64,000 bases of DNA. Origin: Parelaphostrongylus tenuis. Taxonomy: Eukaryota > Nematoda > Chromadorea > Rhabditida > Metastrongylidae. Shown here in pieces: positions 13,032-43,002 of the stretch. How positions within the stretch are numbered: position 1 is the first letter of the stretch; each line of letters starts with the position of its first letter. Where the stretch lies: positions 186,001-250,000 of the forward strand of contig JAHQIW010000750.1 in NCBI GenBank assembly GCA_019055375.1, in the 5' to 3' direction. Made by a program: the position numbers and the translations under genes. The notes under the pieces are model-generated. The model worked only from the letters and a program-made list of their open reading frames with translations. It was not told the DNA's origin and did not search any database.

Positions 13032-15905
13032 AGTATGGGATATATCGTAGTATTGACACATAAGCAATCATTGTTGATATTTTTTGAGCTGTGAAGACGA
13101 TAGAACTCGATCATAACGTAATGCATACGGCAATGGTGGCTATCTTAACGTAGTGTTAAATTTTTGATAGACAGAGGACTTGTAGGGTTGAAGAAATCTC
13201 AGCAATGAAGACGATGCCTAGCTTTATCTAAGATCTTATGTTCTCCCATTAGTTGTAATTCATTACAGATCACCGATCACAAGTCGTTGTCAAAATTTGA
13301 GCCTTATTACTAATTTGATTCTACTTTGACATTTATATTCACCAACCGTAGGCGATAGCTCCGACCCATCATAACTGCGAATGGAATGTTTGAGTATCAC
13401 GGATAAAAAGTCAGATTTTTTTCTCGGACTTAAGAAACGATCCGATTTCCTCAAAACCAAGAGATATCGCTAACTTACAGGGTTGGGGACAGCGTAACAC
13501 AATGGTCAATGATACAGTGCATCAGGAAGCAACGCTATGATAAAGGAGCTGGTTCGATCCCCCAACACCCTTACAATCACGTGGCAAACCTTGGGTCGGC
13601 TATCGTTAAGGCTTTGAAGAAAGGCGATTCGCCCACTATTTAACGACGTTTTTGAAAAAGACGAAAACTTCAAGCAACGAGCGGTCTCTCACATCTAGTG
13701 TGCAGATCCCATCACTTTTTTCATTCAACTCATTTTCTCGAAAACTACAAGCCCAAGTTATTCAAATTATGCTCGAGGTGCGGTTTTACTATGGAATTTG
13801 AAATTTATTGTCTACTCGTCAAGGATAATCAAGGCAGGTTACTATGACAAGCCCATGTGCGTTTAACTGGATGAAACAAGGCATCTCAACACAGGCTTTT
13901 TCCTTTGGTTGGGATTCTATTGCAGAAAGTGATCATTCTCTCCACTAGTGTAAAAATACAATATGGGGCTTCCTAACTAATAATCCATCGTAAGCTGGAG
14001 AGACTGCGGTGGTTAGATCAACAAGATTGGACAGGATTAGTAAGGCTCAACCATGACGTTCACAGTTAAGGACACGACCATTCCAACCCTCCAGTCATCA
14101 GAACTGTAGTCGACTGAGAGTAGAATTACTGGCTTTCGGCAGAAAAAAAAACAAGCTGTATTCAAAGCGTGCTAATCCCATGTCGGATTTAGAAATTTAC
14201 GTGTGGAAAAACTGCAAATCTCTCGTTGAACCGCAAATGTGAAATAAAGGCAATAAAGATTTAACGTTTTAGAAAGGCGAACTATGCTCATTCCACTAGT
14301 GAGAGCATATGATGCGTACTCAAACTACTTTGAAAAAGCCTCTTCAAAAAATTACACTCTTCTTCCGAGTGAAGAGGCCTGCGTACTCCCGAATCTCACT
14401 ATTCCAGTGAAGACTTTTCTGCGCCTCTTCACCGCAGTCTCATTGATAGAACTCTTTCGCAAAGCGCATTCGTCTCCTGCAGGAAATGGTTTCTCACAGA
14501 GGAGGTTTTATATAAATAAAAAGAAGGAAGCATTCGGCACATGAGCTTTTCGACTACGTCAGACATGGTTAAAATTCCGAGCATATCTGGTCTTCACAAG
14601 AACTTACGGTACCCTTACCAATTTGTTAAGTGAGTGGTTTTATATCTTCTCAAGAAGATTTGGTAGCAGTTAGCCCATTCCGGAAGGAAGGAGGATTTTG
14701 CGAGCTTAGAGTGTTCAATGAAATCAGTGACCATGTGTGTATTATGTATTGAAACTCAACTTTAGCTACAATGCTTCAAGCATAGCGTTATCGATGAAGT
14801 TGAAACAGTTTGACGTAAAACCTTTGTGAAATTTAAAATAGAAAAAGTGTGTCCTTATCTTAGTACACATGGTCCGCTCGGCTGATATATCTGCTTACTG
14901 TAATGACAAATTTCACCTAGGAGTAAAGTTGTCGGCTTACTCGAAAGGAGATTGCTATACTCTTTAACATACGGCATTGCGAGGCTGGACTTCTACTTTT
15001 GACACACATTCTTCGCTTCATTATAAGTGACTCCTGAGCAGTACGGATACATGTGCGACCACCGTTATTACCAGCAGGGGTGAACCATAGGGTATGTGGT
15101 TCCGATGAAGCGGGCGAGATCTCCGGAACGCACATAAACCACTGGCGTACCAGTCTCTAAAGACTTGAGACACTCTCTCAGACTATATGGAGAGTGTCAA
15201 AAGATACTCTAGTCATGCACTAAGTATCGATGAAAGTTATAACCGCATGCAGTTAGATTCTAAAACTTTTGGTATTAGTTGTGATCCAGAAATTGCTAAC
15301 GTTGGTTGTTTAGTCGTTGTGGCGTGGGGTAGAGTTGAACTCGGAACCGTACTAGGACTTCTATTTCAGTTTTCATCGATTTGAGTGACAACCACACCTG
15401 ATTTACTGGTTGAACTCGTAAGAAGAATGTAGTATTCTCAGACAATTTTAGACATGCTCCTTTGTTTTCTACTATGGCAAAAAATTCATTCGTTGGCAAA
15501 ACATAGCAGGAGAGAGACTTTTGTAGGCCACAGGAGGTTCTTGAAAAAAAGATAGCAGAAAAAATTCTCTAAGAAAAAACCACAAGAGTGTTCAGATACG
15601 AGCGTAATTGAGATTCTGATGCGAAATGGAATCGAATCAAAATTGTCCCTTCCCAGGGACTCACAAAATACGCACTGCATATTTGTACCGCACTTTGACT
15701 TATTCTCAACTGTGTTTCACTTGTATTACTTGCTGTGAGCATTCATCCGTCAACACGATTGATAGTAGGCATATTGCCATTGAACTCAGGGTACTTGGAT
15801 GCTAGACGGCTACAAATTTTTGAACTAAACTTACTCGTTGGACAGAAACTATTCGTAGGAGCTTTAGTTATCATTTGAAAGCTCAAATCTCTCACTGCAA
15901 CTCAA
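13032..15905. other. Gap with one tRNA-like repeat and no recognised gene
   Basis: At 13479-13575 a tRNA-like segment begins 'gggttgggg' and ends with a B-box-like 'ctggttcgatcccccaacaccc'. The arms GTTGGGG and CCCCAAC can pair, but the D and anticodon arms are irregular, so it is probably another tRNA-derived repeat; a related one lies near 28200. The remainder holds only short frames. Confidence 0.4.
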
Positions 15906-15914
15906 CTTAGCTAG

Positions 15915-16850
15915 TTTTTAAAAACACCCCATGTAATGCAGTAACATCCAGAATATAATCTTGTTTCACACTCACCTTTCGCCTTCATTTTTATCACGCG
16001 TATAAATGGCTGGAAGCATGAAAAGCATATCAGCGTGTAGAGAATTTTCTGTAGTAGCAGAATCATGCGTTTTTTATCCAAAGTTTCTGCCGACGCGGTG
16101 AAAAGAACCCTAATTGAATACACATTTTGAACGCGACTAATCGCTCCGCCCCTGCCTCACCCTTCCGCTCCGTGGGTTGGACGGTGAAAAAAGTCGCCAA
16201 AAATGTATAATTTGATCATTTACCCTGCTAAGCATAGTTCCAGATAATAAGCACAACGATGGAATATTTATTATTGTGCTATGAGTAGGATAAATAAATC
16301 AATCAACACTATAATCACTGTGAACCTACGATCACTTTGACAACATTCAGGAAGCAAGAAGGTCCTCATTCCTTCCAATACTGATTTTATAGCACCATCA
16401 CCTAACCATAATTAAGATTACATTGAGACTATGAGGCTGAAATTCAGGAACTTGCTACCTGCGATCATCTGGCTCCACACAAATTTCGCCACGTACGAAT
16501 CAAGCTGATTACGTGAGGTTCATAGACGAGTAAATGTGAAGGAAAGCCAAAGCGACGACTTGTTAGTAAGGTAGTTGCTTTACTAATTTAACGCGAAGCT
16601 CGATAGTGATCTACACACTATGCGTTACAACGGCGGCAACTATTGCTATTTTATTAAGGATTTTTCCACCGCGTCGACAGAAACTCTAGATAAAAACACA
16701 TGATTCTGATACTACGGAAAATTCTCTATACGCTTATATGCTTTTCGTGCTCCCAGCCTGATAAAAGCGAAGGCGAAAGGCGATTGTGAAACACAATTCT
16801 ATTCTGATTGCTACAGCGTTATAAAAGGGTATTTTGGAGAACCGACGACG
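15915..16850. repeat. Foldback element of about 0.9 kb with ~180-bp inverted arms
   Basis: The left arm (about 15920-16105) contains 'tttatccaaagtttctgccgacgcgg' in split form. The right arm (about 16665-16845) contains its reverse complement 'ccgcgtcgacagaaactctagataaaa', followed by matching 'gaaaattctctatacgctta', 'ataaaagcgaaggcgaaagg' and 'tgtgaaacacaat'. The arms are diverged but collinear over their length. The interior has no transposase-like frame. Confidence 0.6.
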
Positions 16851-16869
16851 TGAAGTTGTGATCAACGAT

Positions 16870-17088
16870 TTAAGTTCTTAAATGATTATTAAAACATTTA
16901 TGAAAAGCTCCTGCCCAGAGAATGAGATCGGCATAAAATTTGTCGTCTTCTGACATGTAAGTACCGAAGCCGGTAACTCCGTTGACGGATAATTTCGGAT
17001 AGTAACCTCTACACAAAGCAGACAACAACGTACGCAAATGTGCGCGAATAGTCGTCAAAGCGCCAAAACAGAGATGAGAGAAAAGCAT
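16870..17088 (-). CDS. Unrecognised short reading frame, doubtful
   Basis: This 72-codon frame opens near an ATG and contains a composition-balanced stretch (GVTGFGTYMSEDDKFYADL) that looks more protein-like than most shadows here. I do not recognise a family. It could be an exon of an unseen minus-strand gene or chance. It abuts the foldback element at 15915-16850 on one side and another at about 17340 on the other. Confidence 0.15.
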   Translation of the reverse strand: MLFSHLCFGALTTIRAHLRTLLSALCRGYYPKLSVNGVTGFGTYMSEDDKFYADLILWAGAFHKCFNNHLRT

Positions 17089-17334
17089 GGGGAGTGCTGC
17101 GAAGGTTCCGTGCTTGACGCGTAAGTTCCCGAAAAAGATAACAGCGGAATCGAATACGCCAAGGCAGGTTTCGAATGAGACGTCCGATCTATTGCTCTGT
17201 TCTCAGAAAGGAAGGAAAGAAGATCAGAAATCTACAACTCAAGCAAAGGCAGCGTTTTTCAGGAAGCGAAAGAACTGCTGAAATCGTGCATGAACACTAC
17301 AGCCACCCATACCCGTCTGAGTAAGTTGAAAAAT

Positions 17335-17705
17335 GCCAGATAATCATTTTTTGAGCCACGCATGTAGTCTGTTTTAGGCAGCTTATAGAGCCCTATACAC
17401 GTGTTGCGACCTTGACAGTTTCCTCAGTCGGGCAGCACCCTTTCGCCTTTTGCCAATCCTCTCGGTGTGCTCCATCCCCTATACTAAGAGTAGGAGACGA
17501 CGAACAATCTACACTGTATGTCAAGTAAAATTATCACTGAACAGGTAGTGTTGTACACTCGATTGCTCTTGGCTAGTATCATTACTATATCGTAACTTTC
17601 GTTACCGCCTGATTGATGAGACTGTCAAGGTCGAAACACGTGTATCTGGCTCTATAAGCTGCCCTGTAACAGACCACGTGCGTGGCTCAAAAAGTGATTA
17701 TTTCG
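17335..17705. repeat. Foldback element (family H) with inverted arms of about 75 bp
   Basis: The left arm near 17345-17420 contains 'ttttgagccacgcatgtag', 'tctgttttaggcagcttata' and 'cacgtgttgcgaccttgaca'. The right arm near 17625-17700 contains the reverse complement with few changes ('tgtcaaggtcgaaacacgtg' ... 'cgtgcgtggctcaaaa'). A related element lies at about 54880-55520. Confidence 0.65.
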
Positions 17706-18526
17706 CATATTGGAATTTGAGGGTGGTCTCAAGAAAACACTCGAAAAAAAAGGTGTTGAAAAGTAACTGATATCTTCTGAAACAAATAAATAAGTAATAT
17801 AGGGAAAACTGTGCACAATCATTTGTACAACGGCTACATGTTTCGTAATTCTAGCTATTGGCCACCATGATCGCGTACGTGAATCAATCTCATTTTCCTT
17901 GCTGCACTGCGGAGAAACGGTCTTCCGAGAAAATAAGCACAACGTTGGAATCGCTAAATCCTACGCTTAAATTCTTCACTAATAATTGAACTGATGAAAC
18001 CTTCGAAAAGACAACCCAACACATTCCCAGCGCTCAAGAACTATTTTTTACCAATATCGTTCTTTTATCTGTAATTGAAGGTCTAATACAAATTTGATAT
18101 GGGACAGTCTGAAGCGGGCGGTATATCAAGAGTCCGTGTAAGTCCTGCTTGGTGCTCTCCACTTCAACGACTCAGTGGAAGACCTTTAGAAGTGCGCATT
18201 AAAGCGGTTTGACAAAAATAACTCTTGTCGATCATATATATATATGCATATATATACGTGTTATATATACGTGTATGTATGTGTATATGTAAGTGTACAT
18301 ATATATGTATATGTATATGCATATACACATGTATTTGAGATCGAGACGAGAATGAAGTGCCATTATGGGCGTGACCTCGAACATCGCCATCTTCCTTGAC
18401 CGCTGAGCAACCAGTTCGTTGTCAGGTGTCCGCCACCGGCAATGCCCCGGGCATATCGCGATCTCGGGCCGATAAACATATTACGTGGGCCTTCCGATTA
18501 CTTGAGGCAGGCATGATATTAAAGCT
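17706..18526. other. Gap with a mixed AT microsatellite and no recognised gene
   Basis: The only notable content is an imperfect TA/TG/CA alternating tract at about 18232-18332 ('tatatatatgcatatatata', 'gtgtatgtatgtgtatatgt'). Other frames are short and unrecognised. Confidence 0.5.
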
Positions 18527-18708
18527 AAAAAAGGATAAAGCTCTCGGCGTTGATCAATCCCTGAGGGATGCGCCATGCATTCGAATTCAATTTTTAACTT
18601 CGTTTGAGGTGATTGCATGCATATCTGGCCTTTACAATGACTCCCGCTGAACCGAGTCAGTGCTGCTTATCCTACCAGACAAGTCCGAGACCTGTGTGGT
18701 ACCAGGCA

Positions 18709-18712
<4 letters not shown>
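18527..18712 (-). repeat. Truncated family B SINE ending at a TA microsatellite
   Basis: The tail and body ('ggataaagctctcggcgttg', 'gagggatgcgccatgcattc', 'ctggcctttacaatgactc') are present on the minus strand, but the tRNA-like head is missing. It stops where the TA repeat begins. Confidence 0.7.
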
Positions 18713-18758
<46 letters not shown>

Positions 18759-18760
18759 CA
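18710..18760. repeat. (TA)n microsatellite
   Basis: About 45 bases of uninterrupted TA dinucleotides with one CA interruption. They separate two family B SINE copies in opposite orientation. Confidence 0.9.
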
Positions 18761-19057
18761 CCATGTGGCGCAGTGGTTAGAGATGCCCCGCGTCGCACAC
18801 GAGGTCAGTGGTTCGATCTCGCGCCCCTGGCTCACCAAACCATCTATCTCTCCAGGGTCGGTGAATTGGTGCCAGACTGGTCTCAGACTTATCTGGGTGG
18901 ATAAGCATCACTAACTCGATACAGCGGGAGGCCACCGCGAGTCATTGTAAAGACCAGATATGCATTCAATCACCTCAAACGAAGTCAAAAATTGAAGACG
19001 AATGCACGGCGCATCCCCCAAGGATTGATCAACGCGGAGAGCTTTATCCTTTTTATT
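18761..19057 (+). repeat. Family B SINE, near full length
   Basis: The head has an A-box-like 'tggcgcagtggttagaga' and a B-box-like 'ggttcgatctcgcgcc'. The body has 'ggtcggtgaattggtgcc', 'ataagcatcactaactcg' and 'gcgagtcattgtaaag', and the tail is 'gattgatcaacgcggagagc' then 'tttatcctttttat'. With the copy at 18527-18712 it forms an inverted pair around the TA tract. Confidence 0.8.
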
Positions 19058-19104
19058 TATATATATAAAATCTGTCATGTAACTGGGTTCAATGTCAATA
19101 TCGA

Positions 19105-19270
19105 CCACCACGCCAAGCCGCTGACGGTTGGTTGCTGACAGATTGATGCGTTGTAGCGTGGAAAAACAGGCGTCGATAGTGCAACGGATTGAAGCATGCG
19201 CTACCGGATAGGCTGAAGTGCGGGTTCAAGGCCCGCCTGACGCCAAGAGTTTTGCCTATCACTCAGCATC
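19105..19270 (+). repeat. tRNA-like arm of a foldback element (family A)
   Basis: It contains 'ccgctgacggttggttgctg', the tRNA-like 'ggcgtcgatagtgcaacgga' and the B-box-like 'gcgggttcaaggcccgcctg', then the family terminus 'ttttgcctatcactcagcat'. The left inverted arm seems to be missing. Confidence 0.6.
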
Positions 19271-19283
19271 TGGGAACATACAT

Positions 19284-19592
19284 AAAGGATAAATAATGAA
19301 GCTCTCGGCGGTGGTCAATCCCTGAGGGATGTGTCATGCATTCGTCTTCATTTTCTAAATTTGTTCGAGGTGATTGAATGCATATCTGGCCTTTACAATG
19401 GCTCGCGGTGGCCTCACGCTGAACCGAGTCATTGCTGCTTATCCTCCTAAACAAGTCTGCAACCAGTCTGATATCAAATTACCGACCCCGGAGAGATGGA
19501 TGGCTTGGTCAGCGGTGAGGACGAGATCGAACCATAGACCTTGCGTGCGACGCAGAACACCTCTAACCACTGCGCCACATGCGTTGGGAACA
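19284..19592 (-). repeat. Family B SINE, near full length
   Basis: Read on the minus strand: the head with the A box ('tggcgcagtggttagaggt'), the B box in the 'ggttcgatctcgtcc' form, the body with 'ggtcggtaatttgatatc' and the tail 'ggattgaccaccgccgagag'. Copies in both orientations cluster between 18527 and 19592. Confidence 0.75.
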
Positions 19593-19714
19593 AACATAGT
19601 GTGGTGATAAACGTGCACCACAAAGGAAGCTCATAGGCATCTCTGGTGTACAGATAGAAATCTTAGCCCAGTAGGCTCGATCTGGCCGACTACAACACGA
19701 GTATATGGCGAGGC

Positions 19715-20175
19715 GAGACGGGTGCAGTGGTTAGTGATGCGATATGCTAGATGGCGGAGGCCGCTGGTTCGATCCCCTCCTCCGCGACTCCTTTGCAATT
19801 CAATCAACGAACGCCGCAAGGGACTCTTCGGGTCGACCACCTCCAGGGTTGCGAGGAGAATCGCCTCGACCCGAAACCTACGACATTGATGGAAAGAGAT
19901 CGAGATCCTAAAACAGAGGCGGCGAAGCAGGGAAGGACGCGTCCCGAATCGAGGAACTTCTGGGATCGGCTCCCCTTCAGGAATCAAAGATCATCCTCGT
20001 CGCAAAAAACCCCACGACAAAGGCGGAGTCACCGCGCCGCCGCGCGGCTGCAGCCCCCATGTTGCGGGCGGCGCCGCGATGTCGTCGCGTGCGACACCGG
20101 GGCCACGTTATTGGGGTCGCTGCTTATCGCGCGCGTAGATCGAAACTCCGCGCAGAGTGTCGACGTTGACGGCGG
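19715..20175. other. GC-rich block upstream of agef-1, starting with a tRNA-like sequence
   Basis: At 19715-19800 a tRNA-like segment has an A-box-like 'gggtgcagtggttagtgatg' and a B-box-like 'gctggttcgatcccctcctc'. The following ~370 bases are strikingly richer in G and C and in CpG than the rest of the window ('ccgcgccgccgcgcggctgc', 'gggcggcgccgcgatgtcgt'). The block could be a young repeat or promoter-proximal DNA of agef-1. The 205-codon frame at 19751-20368 looks like a by-product of its composition. Confidence 0.45.
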
Positions 20176-20189
20176 GTGTTTGATCTACT

Positions 20190-20365
20190 GCTCAGCTCCT
20201 ATTTCCTTCCATCTTTCGCCCTCCTTTTCCTTCCTCTATTTCTTCTTTTCCCTTCTTTCATTTTTTCTTTTTTCTTCCTTTCTTTTCCTTTCTTCCTTTC
20301 TTTTTGCCTCTTTTTTCTCCTGCTTTTTTCCTCTTTTCTTCTCTTTTATTTTTTCCTATTCCGAT
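20190..20365 (+). repeat. Long pyrimidine tract just upstream of agef-1
   Basis: About 170 bases consist almost only of T and C on the plus strand. The tract ends shortly before 'acatccttcag' at 20372-20381, a possible trans-splice acceptor, and the agef-1 ATG at 20397. It may act as an extended polypyrimidine region or simply be simple-sequence DNA. Confidence 0.7.
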
Positions 20366-20371
20366 TGAACA

Positions 20372-20381
20372 TCCTTCAGAG
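20372..20381 (+). promoter_or_regulatory. Candidate spliced-leader acceptor for agef-1
   Basis: The sequence 'acatccttcag' lies 16 bases before the ATG at 20397 and follows the long pyrimidine tract. Nematode mRNAs are commonly trans-spliced at such TTNCAG sites shortly before the start codon. This is inference from position and consensus only. Confidence 0.4.
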
Positions 20382-20396
20382 TATGTTCGTTGAGTG

Positions 20397-41385
<20,989 letters not shown>

Positions 41386-41563
41386 AATTGAGATCTTAAA
41401 GCAGATGAATAGTGTCCCACTTTCATTCTTCCCTTTTGATATAGTTATCACAATAGGTTGTAGAAACAATTCTGTCGTCTTTTAAGGAATTTGTATATCA
41501 GTTGAGCTAAAACAAAAGACAAATAGTTAGTCAAGAAGTCCCTTCCACATCAAGAAAATTCAG

Positions 41564-42213
41564 TCAGATATCCGGCAACATAGATATTTCGCGGCGATAA
41601 AACTTGAGATCCTTCTATCTGAAGAAAAGCTGAACGTTTTGCTCAATTTCGTGGACACTCTGGAACTTCTTACCCCATGGAAAGTGCTCCATACAGCGGA
41701 ATAATTGATGGTCACTCGGCGCCAAGTCTGCGTTCTACCGCTGATGCTCCAGTACCTCCCATCCAAAGCATGCCAAATCATTGTTCGTCGCGTTTTGAAG
41801 CCTTAGAACGTTAACACCAAATTTTTAGTGGAAGTGGAACAGCGGAAAGATTCTTTCCCGGACAGTTCCATTCTGAAGATTGCGTCGACAAGCGATATAT
41901 CGTTTGATGCGCAAGAAATTGAGTTCTCTGACGGAAGTCATTTTCTTAGGCAATACGACAGAAATTTTCTACAACCTTCTAGTTTAGCTTGCCTATGGGA
42001 GAGACTGGTGTACAACGAGACCCATACGCATGGCTTTATTTCTAATCGACCTTCTCCGTTTAGGGTTTAAACTTCTTTTCAATTTTGTTCAGATTTTTGA
42101 GGTTATGTATTTATGTTCTATATTGTCTATTAATCTGTACTTCTTATTCATAGAACTGATGATGATCCGTATGAAGTTCGTACCAGACCACTTCGGTTCA
42201 TGCTGGCCATGAA
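41564..42213 (+). CDS. Unassigned coding-like segments between agef-1 and TMEM161
   Basis: Three stretches look coding. At 41630-41810 one frame reads SGTSYPMESAPYSGIIDGHS and is Ser/Pro-rich. At 41828-42068 a frame contains ILKIASTSDISFDAQEIEF and ACLWERLVYNE. At about 42153-42213 a frame ends DDDPYEVRTRPLRFMLAMN and a TGA. Acceptors precede the second ('tttttag' at 41827) and third ('attcatag'). They could be a 3' extension of agef-1: a donor at 41378 (G/GTAGTT) would skip its stop and the phases could join. They could equally be a separate small gene. An overlapping alternative frame from 41564 (IKLEILLSEEKLNVLLNFVD) also looks protein-like, so the reading is unresolved. I recognise no family. 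Confidence 0.35.
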
Positions 42214-42582
42214 TTGATGGGGATTATTCACTTATGGGTGAACAGGTTTCAATTTAGGCTTCTCTTTCTTTATCTTCTGTACAATAGTGAGCCTCAGAAG
42301 TGATTCTCTTGCTTCCCTTTGTCTCGTTATTCAGCCTGACTTTCTAGAAAAACTGAAGTATCCCAGTCGTCGCCTTCCCGTTGTTATCATATGATTCAAT
42401 CTGCAGGTGTATGAATATATGTGATATGATATTTTTCCAGATGTACATTGTCGTCAGAGAAATAGATTTTATTTGATTATTTTATGTTGTAGACCTAACA
42501 GAGTGGTTAGTTCTCAGATAAAATTGTGCTATACCCTATGTCTGATGCCGGAGTGGTCCTCGCCATGCGTTATCTATCAATC

Positions 42583-42583
42583 C

Positions 42584-42638
<55 letters not shown>

Positions 42639-42640
42639 TA
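42583..42640. repeat. (TA)n microsatellite
   Basis: About 55 bases of nearly uninterrupted TA dinucleotides in the agef-1/TMEM161 intergenic stretch. Confidence 0.9.
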
Positions 42641-42671
42641 CAATAGTATGTATGTATGATGTATAAATTTT

Positions 42672-42930
42672 ATCCCTTTCGGGACCGTAGACCCACCTCT
42701 GCGTCTCTAACCTTAGCGTGGGAACGAATCGATTGTATTGTTGTATCATCTCCATTGTATTATTGTCGTTATTATCCATGTTTTGTTGTATGTTAATATA
42801 TTGTTGTAAGTTGAGAAATAACAATAAGACATTTGAATTATTCCAATAATACAATAATACATTCATTGTTTCCCACGATGGGAGTTAGAGATGCAGAGGA
42901 GGTGGGTCTACGGTCCGAAAGTGTTAAGTC
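42672..42930. repeat. Foldback element (family D) upstream of TMEM161
   Basis: Left end 'ccctttcgggaccgtagacc' and 'cacctctgcgtctctaacc'. Right end is the inverse, 'gttagagatgcagaggaggt' and 'gggtctacggtccgaaagtg'. The interior is low-complexity ATT/TTG-rich. Confidence 0.7.
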
Positions 42931-43002
42931 GATTTATAATTAACCATCAGCAAATTTCAGGGTCCATCATCGCTTCGAAGTTGTAGTGTATAGAGCACTT
43001 TT

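Noticed and set aside
13479..13575. Possible tRNA gene with a pairing acceptor stem
   Set aside because: The D and anticodon arms are irregular, and a related sequence near 28200 continues into similar flanking DNA, so a tRNA-derived repeat is more likely.
19751..20368. The longest open frame in the window (205 codons, plus strand)
   Set aside because: It spans the GC-rich block and then the pyrimidine tract, which gives runs of Ser/Phe/Leu. It has no recognisable domain and no conserved pattern.
41560..41781. 73-codon minus-strand frame
   Set aside because: The plus strand here has better coding character, and the minus frame has no recognisable feature.
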